DNA of 64,000 bases from UBA4781 sp963556045 (GTDB lineage: Bacteria; Chloroflexota; Anaerolineae; Anaerolineales; Anaerolineaceae): positions 744,001 to 808,000 of the forward strand of contig CAUVYA020000002.1 in assembly GCA_963556045.3 (NCBI GenBank), given 5' to 3'. Below, in pieces: positions 8,512 through 16,200 of this stretch. Within the stretch, counting starts at the first letter, position 1; each line of letters begins with the position of its first letter. The notes under the pieces were generated by a model that did not search any database, was not told the DNA's origin, and saw only the letters and a program-made list of their open reading frames with translations. Made by a program: the position numbers and the translations under genes.

Positions 8512-9896
8512 GAAAACACTATCACTTTATCGGAATCGGAGGAACAGGTCTTTCAGCCATTGCGCGCGTTCTTTTAGAACAGGGCAATGCTGTGAGTGGT
8601 TCTGACATGATCCTGTCACCACTGGCGGTAGAAGTTCAACAAGCCGGTGCAGTGGTGTATGAAGGTCATCGCGCCGAGCAGGTGCAGGATGCCGATATTG
8701 TGATCCGTTCTTCCGCCATCAATGACGATAATGTGGAAGTTCAGGCAGCTTTGAATGCCGGAATACCGGTACTCAAGCGTATCGATTTTCTTGCAGAATT
8801 GACCCGCGAACATACGCTCATCGCCATTGCCGGTACACACGGAAAAACAACCACCACCGCCATGACTGCCTGGGTCTTTGATCAACTGCACCTCGATCCC
8901 ACCTATATTATTGGTGGAACTGCCAAAAACCTGCAGCGAAATGCTCATGCTGGAAAAGGTGAGTATTTCATTATTGAAGCGGATGAGTATGATTCCATGT
9001 TCCTGGGTCTTTCACCTGATTGCCTGATCATTACGAATATTGAGCATGACCACCCGGATTGCTATCCTACACAGGAATCCTATCTCAATGCGTTCAAGAA
9101 GCTAATCCAGCGCATGAAACCAGAAACTATGGCATTCATCTGCGCCGACAATCCACACGCCCATGAAGTTGGATTATGGGCTCAAAACCGCATCACTGTT
9201 CATTTTTACGGGATTTCTTCTGATTCCGAATATCACATCAGTGCTGTACAACATCAAGCGAACCATGGAGTCAGCTTCACCATACAGTTAGCCAACGGAA
9301 AGACGCTCAGGCAGGAGCTTGCGATACCCGGAGAGCATAACGCATACAATGCCGCTGCTGTGCTGGCGGTGACCCACCAACTCGATTTATCCACACAGGA
9401 TGCTGCAAAAGCACTGGCAAGCTTCATGGGAACAGGCAGACGTTTCGATATACTGGGTATATTTCAGGGAATCACCCTCATTGATGATTACGGGCATCAC
9501 CCGACTGAAATTCGTTCTACCATCCATGCAGCGCGTGCCAGATATCCCAAACAACGTCTCATCGCTGTGTGGCAGCCCCACACTTACAGCCGAACCCGTG
9601 AATTATTTCATGATTATCTGGATGCTTTCGATAATTGCGACATGGTGATTGTTACAGAAATCTACGCTTCACGCGAGAAAAAACAGGAATATTCCTCTGA
9701 ACTCATTGCCAGCCAGATTCATCATACTAATGTGCGATTCATCGCTGCATTGCAAGACACAACGGCATTCCTGAAAGATGAATTGAAAGCGGGTGATGTG
9801 GTATTGGTCCTCTCAGCCGGTGACGCCAACCAGATCACTCAGGATTTGAAAGACTTTTTCTCCCACACAAGCAGCAAAAGGGGGAAACATGTCTGA
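8508..9896 (+). CDS. murC: UDP-N-acetylmuramate--L-alanine ligase
   Basis: MurC adds L-alanine to UDP-MurNAc, the first peptide step. The start is the ATG at 8508 in an ATGA overlap with the preceding gene. From there the protein (462 residues) begins with MRKHYHFIGIGGTGLSAIA, the standard MurC nucleotide-binding N-terminus, while the in-frame upstream extension is unrelated. The ATP loop GTHGKTTT carries Lys113. Further motifs are EADEYDSMF, TNIEHDHPDCY and the C-terminal IDDYGHHPTEI. It overlaps murB by eight bases. Confidence 0.95.
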   Translation: MRKHYHFIGIGGTGLSAIARVLLEQGNAVSGSDMILSPLAVEVQQAGAVVYEGHRAEQVQDADIVIRSSAINDDNVEVQAALNAGIPVLKRIDFLAELTREHTLIAIAGTHGKTTTTAMTAWVFDQLHLDPTYIIGGTAKNLQRNAHAGKGEYFIIEADEYDSMFLGLSPDCLIITNIEHDHPDCYPTQESYLNAFKKLIQRMKPETMAFICADNPHAHEVGLWAQNRITVHFYGISSDSEYHISAVQHQANHGVSFTIQLANGKTLRQELAIPGEHNAYNAAAVLAVTHQLDLSTQDAAKALASFMGTGRRFDILGIFQGITLIDDYGHHPTEIRSTIHAARARYPKQRLIAVWQPHTYSRTRELFHDYLDAFDNCDMVIVTEIYASREKKQEYSSELIASQIHHTNVRFIAALQDTTAFLKDELKAGDVVLVLSAGDANQITQDLKDFFSHTSSKRGKHV

Positions 9897-10860
9897 TCTG
9901 GAATTGAAAGTCCTGCGTGAGAAATTCGGAAATCGCCTGCAGGAAAATGTGTTGATGAGGAATTACACTACCATCCATGCTGGAGGGAAAGCAGACGCAT
10001 TACTGATCGCACAGGATGCGCATGAATTAGAACAATTCACCAGTCAGGTATGGGAACTGGGACTGCCCCTGCTCATCATAGGCAGCGGTTCGAACATTCT
10101 GGTCAGTGATGCAGGCATTCGCGGTGTTGTGATCATCAACCATACTCATAATATTCAGATTCACAAGCATCAGGAAAACTATGAAATTCATGCCGAATCC
10201 GGCGCATTGATGAGCAAAGCAGCCAAATTAGCCCTCAACCGCCATCTCTCCGGTCTGGAATGGGCAGCTACCCTGCCTGGAACCGTTGGAGGAGCAGTAT
10301 ACGGCAATGCCGGCTGTTTTGGAAAAGAAACTGCGGATAATTTCATGCAGGCAGAAATCTTGCACCGAAATAATGGAAGGAAAATATATTTAAAGGAAGA
10401 AATGGAATTTGAGTATCGTTCCAGCATTCTCAAACACGATCTGATGGATTGCATGCTGCTAAGCGCCTGGTTTACAGTTACAGAAGGTGATTATAGACAA
10501 AGCATGCAGCAGGTGGAAGCATATCGTGAACGACGGATGAAGAATCAACCTTTCGGTCCCAGTATGGGTTCCATCTTTCGAAATCCACAGGATGATAAAG
10601 CTGGTCGCATGATCGAGACCGTCGGATTGAAAGGGAAGCAGATCGGTGGTGCAGAGATCAGCGCGCAGCATGGTAATTTCATCCTCAACAATGCCGGTGG
10701 AAGTGCTTGCGATATCTGGGAATTGATCCAATTGATCGAAACCAGAGTACATAAACAATTTGGAACTTATCTGCGTCCTGAAATCCAGCTTATCGGAGAT
10801 TGGGATAAAGAAATCATGAAACAATTCGATATATACCAAACAGTTCAGGAGAACGCATGA
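9889..10860 (+). CDS. murB: UDP-N-acetylenolpyruvoylglucosamine reductase
   Basis: MurB is the FAD- and NADPH-dependent enzyme that reduces enolpyruvyl-UDP-GlcNAc to UDP-MurNAc. The 323-residue protein has the PCMH-type FAD domain (IGSGSNILVSDAGIRG, LPGTVGGAVYGNAGCFG), the GSIF motif supplying the active-site serine, and the C-terminal motif around LKGKQIGGAEIS with NFILN. It ends with LRPEIQLIGDW, which holds the conserved glutamate. The start lies eight bases inside murC and the stop overlaps ddl by four. Confidence 0.94.
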   Translation: MSDLELKVLREKFGNRLQENVLMRNYTTIHAGGKADALLIAQDAHELEQFTSQVWELGLPLLIIGSGSNILVSDAGIRGVVIINHTHNIQIHKHQENYEIHAESGALMSKAAKLALNRHLSGLEWAATLPGTVGGAVYGNAGCFGKETADNFMQAEILHRNNGRKIYLKEEMEFEYRSSILKHDLMDCMLLSAWFTVTEGDYRQSMQQVEAYRERRMKNQPFGPSMGSIFRNPQDDKAGRMIETVGLKGKQIGGAEISAQHGNFILNNAGGSACDIWELIQLIETRVHKQFGTYLRPEIQLIGDWDKEIMKQFDIYQTVQENA

Positions 10861-11954
10861 AGAAAATTCGCATTGGAATATTGTTTGGGGGTCGTTCTGG
10901 AGAATATGAGGTGTCCCTCATGTCATCGAATTCCGTCCTCTCCGTCCTGGATCCGCAGAAATATGAGATCACAGAGATCGGCATTACACAGGATGGGCAA
11001 TGGTGGAGCGGTCCAAACACCTGGCAGCAGTTTCAAGAAAAAACTCTGGCGGGTTTATATCCTGTCCTGCTGATCCCTGAACCAGGAAAGACCATTCTTT
11101 ATAGACACGAGGAAGGAAAATTGGATGCCATCACCGAATTGGATGTGATTTTCCCCATTCTCCATGGAACATTTGGGGAGGATGGAACACTGCAGGGTTT
11201 CTTTGAAATGGCTGATATCGCTTATGTAGGTGCGGGTGTACTCGGATCTTCCGTCGGCATGGATAAGGCACTTTTCAAAGATGTGATGCGCGCAAACGAT
11301 ATCCCGGTTGTTGATTGGATCGTAACCAGCCGCGTATTTGCCGAAAAACATATTGATGAGATCGTCAAGGAAACAGAAATGCTGGGTGATTATCCTTTCT
11401 TCATCAAACCTGCCAACCTTGGTTCTTCCGTAGGGATCACGAAATGTAAGAATCGTTCGGATCTGATGGAGGGAGTTTTCGAAGCCTGCCGTTATGATCG
11501 GCGTATCCTGATCGAGAAAGGTGTGGAATACGCACGGGAAATCGAGATCAGTGTGCTGGGTAATGAAAACCCACGTGCGTCTATTCCCGGTGAGATTAAA
11601 CCGGCTGATGAATTCTACAGTTATAACGCCAAATATTACAACGATCAATCGGAATTGATCATCCCGGCTCCCCTCCCCGAGCAAATGATCTCACAGTTGC
11701 AGGAGATCGCCATTCGCACATATAAAGCGATCGATTGTGCGGGAATGGCACGGGTAGATTTTTTAGTCAATGGGCAGACAAACCAACTCTTCATCAATGA
11801 AGTGAACACCATCCCCGGTTTCACAAAGATCAGCATGTATCCAAAATTATGGGATGCCTGTGGATTGAAATACGCTGATCTCGTAGATGAACTGGTAAAT
11901 CTGGCATTTGAACGAAAAGCGGAAAGAAACCGCAGTGAAAGGAAATTGTCATAA
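10857..11954 (+). CDS. ddl: D-alanine--D-alanine ligase
   Basis: Ddl makes the D-Ala-D-Ala dipeptide used by MurF, through the ATP-grasp fold. The 365-residue protein opens with GILFGGRSGEYEVSLMSS, followed by the central GVLGSSVGMDK and FFIKPANLGSSVGITK motifs and the magnesium-binding C-terminal stretch FINEVNTIPGFT. The length is normal for the Ddl A/B family. It starts in an ATGA overlap with murB. D-Ala rather than D-lactate specificity is assumed from the ordinary dcw context and was not tested. Confidence 0.93.
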   Translation: MKKIRIGILFGGRSGEYEVSLMSSNSVLSVLDPQKYEITEIGITQDGQWWSGPNTWQQFQEKTLAGLYPVLLIPEPGKTILYRHEEGKLDAITELDVIFPILHGTFGEDGTLQGFFEMADIAYVGAGVLGSSVGMDKALFKDVMRANDIPVVDWIVTSRVFAEKHIDEIVKETEMLGDYPFFIKPANLGSSVGITKCKNRSDLMEGVFEACRYDRRILIEKGVEYAREIEISVLGNENPRASIPGEIKPADEFYSYNAKYYNDQSELIIPAPLPEQMISQLQEIAIRTYKAIDCAGMARVDFLVNGQTNQLFINEVNTIPGFTKISMYPKLWDACGLKYADLVDELVNLAFERKAERNRSERKLS

Positions 11955-11958
11955 ACGC

Positions 11959-12975
11959 ATGACCGAACGAAACCGCGCTGACGCTGAGAGGCGTTCAGAC
12001 AAACTTCGGCAAAAAAGACTTGAGCAGCAGAATGAGAAGCTGCAAGATATCAATGCGCGTGCTGAGAAACTTGCCTCCCGTTCGGTTAATGAAAGCTTTG
12101 AAGGAATACAGCGCGGCGTTCACACACAAAACAGGCAAAATCCACTGGCGCATATTGCACTGGATGAAAAAGAATTCACCAATCCCAAACTCCATTTCAG
12201 CTGGAGATTGTTAAGCGGTTTGATAACAGGCGTTTGTACAGCACTCTTGATAAGCGCTTTCCGCTCACCCGATTATTTGATAAGCAATATTGAAATCGAG
12301 GGTATCTCTCGTGTAACACAGGAAGAAATCAATGCTGTTGTAGATCTTGATCAAGATCGCAATTTCTTGATCTCTCCACTCACCATCGAAAATGCCATTC
12401 AAGAGAATTTTCCAGAATTGTACGATATCAATGTTTCAATAGATCTGTCCTCAACTGTGAAGATTCAACTACAAGAAAGAGAACCGCACATAGCCTGGGA
12501 ATACGCAAATAAAAAATTATGGGTCGATGAGGAAGGATATTTGCTGCCTGATCGTGGTCAAGCACAGGTTGCTCTTACCCTCATTTCCAATCAGGAACCA
12601 CCATTCTATATTCCAGAAGAGCGAATGATCTTAGCGGGTGAAAAACGTCTGCGAAAAACTGTTATAGAGAAAGGAGAGAATGACCAACTAGCTTTATTCA
12701 AGGTGTACCAGCGTATCGAACCGATCACCTATCAAGCCGTCAAAGACCTCAATCAACTGCTCCCAGAACAGGACATCATTTTATATGATATCCGCAGAGG
12801 GTTGGGTTGGAACGACAGTCGTGGATTTCGGGTTTATGTAGGATCTGACCTTGATGATATCGCCGCCAAAATGAACATGGTTGAGGAAATCGTGAAAACT
12901 TTGATCACCTCACAGGTCATTCCAACCATGATCAGTGTAGAACAAATCAATGCACCTTACTATCGTATGGATTGA
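11959..12975 (+). CDS. ftsQ: Cell division protein FtsQ/DivIB (POTRA domain)
   Basis: FtsQ is a bitopic division protein that scaffolds the divisome on the outer face of the membrane. I start it at the ATG at 11959, four bases after ddl. An in-frame TTG at 11908 inside ddl is possible but would add 17 basic residues. The protein (338 residues) has a highly charged cytoplasmic region of about 75 residues, one membrane helix (LLSGLITGVCTALLISAF), a POTRA-like domain beginning ISNIEIEGISRVTQEEI, and a beta-rich FtsQ domain with IAWEYANKKLWVDEEG. Primary sequence is weakly conserved in this family, so the call rests on architecture and position before ftsA. Confidence 0.85.
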   Translation: MTERNRADAERRSDKLRQKRLEQQNEKLQDINARAEKLASRSVNESFEGIQRGVHTQNRQNPLAHIALDEKEFTNPKLHFSWRLLSGLITGVCTALLISAFRSPDYLISNIEIEGISRVTQEEINAVVDLDQDRNFLISPLTIENAIQENFPELYDINVSIDLSSTVKIQLQEREPHIAWEYANKKLWVDEEGYLLPDRGQAQVALTLISNQEPPFYIPEERMILAGEKRLRKTVIEKGENDQLALFKVYQRIEPITYQAVKDLNQLLPEQDIILYDIRRGLGWNDSRGFRVYVGSDLDDIAAKMNMVEEIVKTLITSQVIPTMISVEQINAPYYRMD

Positions 12976-12980
12976 ACATT

Positions 12981-14213
12981 ATGGATGAAGAGACAATTGT
13001 AGGCATAGATATCGGAACAACCAAGATCTGCACCCTCATCGCTAACCTTGCAGAGGATGGGAGCTATCGTATTCTGGGTGTTGGGATCGAACCTTCGCGC
13101 GGTATGCGCAAGGGAATGATCACCGACCTCCAGCAAACCATCAACGATATTGCGAAATCCCTTGAAAAGGCTCAGAGATCTTCAGGATATGAGATTACTT
13201 CTGCGCTTGTCAGCATAGCAGGATCGCATGTATCTTCCATCAACAGCCGTGGCGCTGTAGGCATCACCAATGGAATCGTCAGCCAGGTGGATATCAACCG
13301 AGCGCTGGAAGCAGCTCAGGTAGTTGCCATTCCTCATGACCGCGAAGTCCTGCATGTCATCCAGAGAGGTTTCACCGTGGATGGTCAGGATGGCATCAGC
13401 CATCCGATCGGTCTTCATGGATACCGCCTGGAAGTGGAAACCCACATCATCACCGCTTCCGCGGCATCGGTAGAGAATATCCGCCATTGTGTTGAAACTG
13501 CGGGTGTAAAAGTGAAGGCATTTGTGCTTAATCCTCTGGCATCTGCTGAAGTGGTGCTCACAGAAACAGAACGTCAGTTGGGAATAATGGTATGTGATAT
13601 TGGCGGTGGCACGACAGATCTGGCTGTGTATATCAACAATAATGTATGGCACACAACCGTCATCGCCGTGGGTGGAGATTTGATCACATCAGATATTGCT
13701 CATGGTTTACGTCTTTCTCTGCCCGATGCAGAAAAAGTAAAGATCGCCCACGGTCATGCTCGTGAGAATCAGGTCGATCCACATGATACCTTTAGCATTC
13801 GTTCCTTTGGAGAAGAAGAACCCGTTGATTTCAAACGCTGTGACCTGGCTTACATCATTGAAGCCCGCATGGAAGAAATATTCCAATTTGTCCTGCAGGA
13901 GATCAAACGCTCAGGTTATGACGGGCTGCTTCCAGCAGGTGTGGTGTTAACAGGCGGTGCGAGTTTAGTGCCCGGTATTCGAGATCTGGCAAGCGATGTT
14001 CTGGGTTTGCCAGTTCGGGTTGCTCAGCCTGATGACCTGAATGGTTTGGTAGATCAACTCTATTCACCGGCATATTCCACCAGTGTGGGATTGCTCAACT
14101 GGGCAGGTATTTTAACCAGAACAGCGAAACAACCTTCCCGTGCGCGCGGTCTGCCTCCCATCGGATTATGGGAGCGCGCAAAAGATCTGGTAAGGCGGTT
14201 CTTACCGCAATAA
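12981..14213 (+). CDS. ftsA: Cell division protein FtsA (actin-like membrane tether of FtsZ)
   Basis: FtsA is an actin-fold ATPase that anchors FtsZ filaments to the membrane and recruits later division proteins. The protein from ATG 12981 has 410 residues with the phosphate-1 motif GIDIGTTKICTLIA, the SHS2-type 1C domain, the phosphate-2 motif DIGGGTTDLAVY and the adenosine motif LTGGASLVPGI. The C-terminus GLWERAKDLVRRFLPQ is the amphipathic membrane-targeting helix. An in-frame TTG at 12972 overlaps the ftsQ stop and is an alternative start. Neither start has a clear ribosome site. Confidence 0.95.
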   Translation: MDEETIVGIDIGTTKICTLIANLAEDGSYRILGVGIEPSRGMRKGMITDLQQTINDIAKSLEKAQRSSGYEITSALVSIAGSHVSSINSRGAVGITNGIVSQVDINRALEAAQVVAIPHDREVLHVIQRGFTVDGQDGISHPIGLHGYRLEVETHIITASAASVENIRHCVETAGVKVKAFVLNPLASAEVVLTETERQLGIMVCDIGGGTTDLAVYINNNVWHTTVIAVGGDLITSDIAHGLRLSLPDAEKVKIAHGHARENQVDPHDTFSIRSFGEEEPVDFKRCDLAYIIEARMEEIFQFVLQEIKRSGYDGLLPAGVVLTGGASLVPGIRDLASDVLGLPVRVAQPDDLNGLVDQLYSPAYSTSVGLLNWAGILTRTAKQPSRARGLPPIGLWERAKDLVRRFLPQ

Positions 14214-14253
14214 TTGTATGTCAACAGGAGAAATTGAAGACTGGAGGAGAAAG

Positions 14254-15405
14254 ATGGACATGAATAACAATCCAAACGCAGAAGCATTTGCTCGGATCAA
14301 AGTGGTAGGGGTCGGCGGTGGAGGCTGCAACGCAGTCAACCGTATGATCACTGAAGGAATGAATGGTATTGAGTTCATTGCAATCAATACCGACGGTCAG
14401 GCGCTGGTTTTTTCGCAGGCAGAAACCCGCGTCCGGATCGGAGAGAAAGTCACCCGCGGTAGAGGCGCCGGCGGCGTGCCCGAGATCGGGCGTAAAGCAG
14501 CGGAAGAATCCTCTGAAGACCTGTATAAGGTTCTCAAAGGGAGCGATATGGTTTTCGTGACTGCCGGTATGGGTGGCGGTACAGGAACAGGGGCAGCACC
14601 CATCATCGCACAGATCGCCAAAGAAGTCGGAGCACTCACCATCGGTGTAGTCACCAAACCTTTCACCTTTGAAGGCGCTCACCGCATGCAATCGGCTGAA
14701 TCCGGAATTACAAAGCTCAAAGAACAAGCAGACACTTTGATCGTCATCCCCAATGACCGCTTGCTGCAGATCGTTGACAAACGCGCATCGCTTCAGGACG
14801 CATTTTCCGCCGCGGATGATGTGCTGCGGCAGGGTATCCAGGGCATTTCAGAGCTCATCACAATACCCGGTTTGATCAATCTAGATTTCGCGGATGTTCG
14901 CACCATCATGTCAGAAGGTGGAGCAGCTCTCATGGCAGTGGGACGCGGTAGTGGTGATGACAGAGCACGCGAAGCTGCTGAAAAAGCAATTTCAAGTAAT
15001 TTGCTGGATATCACCATCAGCGGCGCCCGCGGTATTCTCTTCAATGTAACCGGCGGATCTGATCTGACCCTATTTGAGGTCAATGAAGCCGCTGCCATCA
15101 TCAAAGAAACCGCCCATCCAGATGTGAACCTCATCTTTGGTGCAGTTATTGATCCAAGCATGGGTGATGAAATTCGCATTACCGTGATCGCTACCGGTTT
15201 TGATCAGACAGGAATCCGTCCCCCACTTCGTCGATTCAACGATCTGAATGAACTAAAAACAAACGAGAAAACAACCTATGGCAATCCGCGTATTGCAGCG
15301 AATAACCAGGAAAACACCCGTTCGAATTATGAGTTTCAACCACGGGTGTACAACACAGATGAAATAGACGTTCCTGCATTCATCAGAAATCGTACCAACG
15401 ACTAA
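14254..15405 (+). CDS. ftsZ: Cell division GTPase FtsZ
   Basis: FtsZ is the tubulin-like GTPase that forms the cytokinetic ring. I choose ATG 14254 because GGAGG at 14243-14247 lies six bases upstream. In-frame ATGs at 14218 (no ribosome site) and 14260 also exist. The 383-residue protein has the glycine loop VGGGGCNAVNRM, the tubulin signature GGGTGTG at residues 107-113, the T7 loop NLDFADVR, a flexible linker and the C-terminal partner-binding peptide EIDVPAFIRNR. It closes the dcw run, and a hairpin follows at 15440-15470. Confidence 0.97.
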   Translation: MDMNNNPNAEAFARIKVVGVGGGGCNAVNRMITEGMNGIEFIAINTDGQALVFSQAETRVRIGEKVTRGRGAGGVPEIGRKAAEESSEDLYKVLKGSDMVFVTAGMGGGTGTGAAPIIAQIAKEVGALTIGVVTKPFTFEGAHRMQSAESGITKLKEQADTLIVIPNDRLLQIVDKRASLQDAFSAADDVLRQGIQGISELITIPGLINLDFADVRTIMSEGGAALMAVGRGSGDDRAREAAEKAISSNLLDITISGARGILFNVTGGSDLTLFEVNEAAAIIKETAHPDVNLIFGAVIDPSMGDEIRITVIATGFDQTGIRPPLRRFNDLNELKTNEKTTYGNPRIAANNQENTRSNYEFQPRVYNTDEIDVPAFIRNRTND

Positions 15406-15439
15406 CCTGAGATCCAGGACATCTTTTTCTCCTTTGTAA

Positions 15440-15470
15440 GGGGTATGGGCTTTCACCCGGTCCATACCCC
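15440..15470 (+). terminator. Hairpin after ftsZ, possible weak terminator
   Basis: A perfect nine-base inverted repeat (GGGGTATGG with CCATACCCC) surrounds a 13-base loop 35 bases after the ftsZ stop. No T run follows, so it may be a Rho-dependent or pause hairpin, or an mRNA 3' stabiliser, rather than a classic intrinsic terminator. It is the only strong hairpin between ftsZ and the nrdR promoter. Confidence 0.5.
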
Positions 15471-15559
15471 AAATTCCATCTCAAGTCTTATCGTTTCCAG
15501 CCGGCGCGCTTGATTTTCCTGCTCTCTAAACCACGATTCCAAACCATTATATTAAAAAT

Positions 15560-15574
15560 CCTTAATATTTAAGG
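15560..15574. promoter_or_regulatory. Palindromic operator candidate upstream of nrdR
   Basis: CCTTAA and TTAAGG form a perfect inverted repeat around TAT, with AT-rich flanks that extend the symmetry. It lies 18 bases upstream of the -35 hexamer of the nrdR promoter, where an operator would sit. NrdR commonly regulates ribonucleotide reductase genes through palindromic boxes, but this sequence is not a clear match to the box I know, so the binding protein is unknown. Confidence 0.4.
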
Positions 15575-15592
15575 TATTTTTATTTTCCCTGC

Positions 15593-15621
15593 TTGAATCC
15601 ATAATTTTTTTATGCTAGAAT
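15593..15621 (+). promoter_or_regulatory. Sigma70-type promoter for nrdR-nrdJ
   Basis: TTGAAT (15593-15598) and TAGAAT (15616-15621) are separated by 17 bases, and TGC before the -10 gives an extended -10 element. Transcription would start near 15628, leaving a leader of about 108 bases before nrdR. This is the best promoter match in the 330-base gap between ftsZ and nrdR. Confidence 0.7.
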
Positions 15622-15652
15622 GACCCCACTGATATACATTGATTCATATTTA

Positions 15653-15670
15653 TCCCCCATATCTGGGGGA
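15653..15670 (+). promoter_or_regulatory. GC-rich hairpin in the nrdR leader
   Basis: TCCCCCA and TGGGGGA form a seven-base stem with a four-base loop in the transcribed leader, followed after ten bases by a run of seven Ts (15682-15688). The distance to the T run is long for an intrinsic terminator, so attenuation is possible but not certain. No cobalamin riboswitch is visible in this short leader although the second gene encodes a B12 enzyme. Confidence 0.45.
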
Positions 15671-15735
15671 TTCTTCGTTGATTTTTTTATCGCCGCCATC
15701 GTTTAATGAGTAGTTTTGAATATAGGGAGCAGATC

Positions 15736-16200
15736 ATGCAATGTCCACATTGTGAAAGTGAAAATATCCATGTAATTGACACTACACATGATTCCAAAGG
15801 TGGAATTCGCCGCAGAAGAGAATGCGAAGATTGCAAACAACGTTTTAGCACGTATGAAAGATTGATCTTATCCACTCCGCTCATCATTAAAAAAGACAAT
15901 ACCCGTGAAGAGTTTGACAGGCAGAAATTATTGGAGGGTCTGCATTTAGCTTGTACAAAAAGACCCGTCTCAGCCGAAAAAATTGAACGGCTGGCAGGGG
16001 AAATCGAAGCAGAACTACAGCACATGACCAAACTGGAAATACCTTCTCAGATAATTGGAGATATGGTGATTGAGGGACTTCGCGAACTGGATGATATTGC
16101 TTACATTCGATTCGCAAGCGTGTACCTGCCGCTCGAGAATTTAAATGCAATCCGCGATGAAATTGACCGCCAACTAGAACATAAAGGAGAAAAAGAATGA
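15736..16200 (+). CDS. nrdR: Transcriptional repressor NrdR
   Basis: NrdR is a zinc-ribbon and ATP-cone regulator that represses ribonucleotide reductase genes when deoxynucleotides are plentiful. I start at ATG 15736, with GGGAG six bases upstream. This gives 154 residues beginning MQCPHC, as in the family. The N-terminal zinc ribbon uses Cys3, Cys6, Cys30 and Cys33. The ATP-cone domain follows from about residue 48 (IIKKDNTREEFDRQKL). The stop overlaps nrdJ by four bases, so the regulator and its likely target enzyme are co-translated. Confidence 0.95.
   Translation: MQCPHCESENIHVIDTTHDSKGGIRRRRECEDCKQRFSTYERLILSTPLIIKKDNTREEFDRQKLLEGLHLACTKRPVSAEKIERLAGEIEAELQHMTKLEIPSQIIGDMVIEGLRELDDIAYIRFASVYLPLENLNAIRDEIDRQLEHKGEKE

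Noticed and set aside
11055..11684. Open frame of 209 codons on the minus strand inside ddl
   Set aside because: It lies wholly within ddl, which has full family motifs, and shows no family pattern itself.
15622..15735. Cobalamin riboswitch before nrdR-nrdJ
   Set aside because: The leader is only about 108 bases and no B12-box-like sequence or multi-stem structure is visible.
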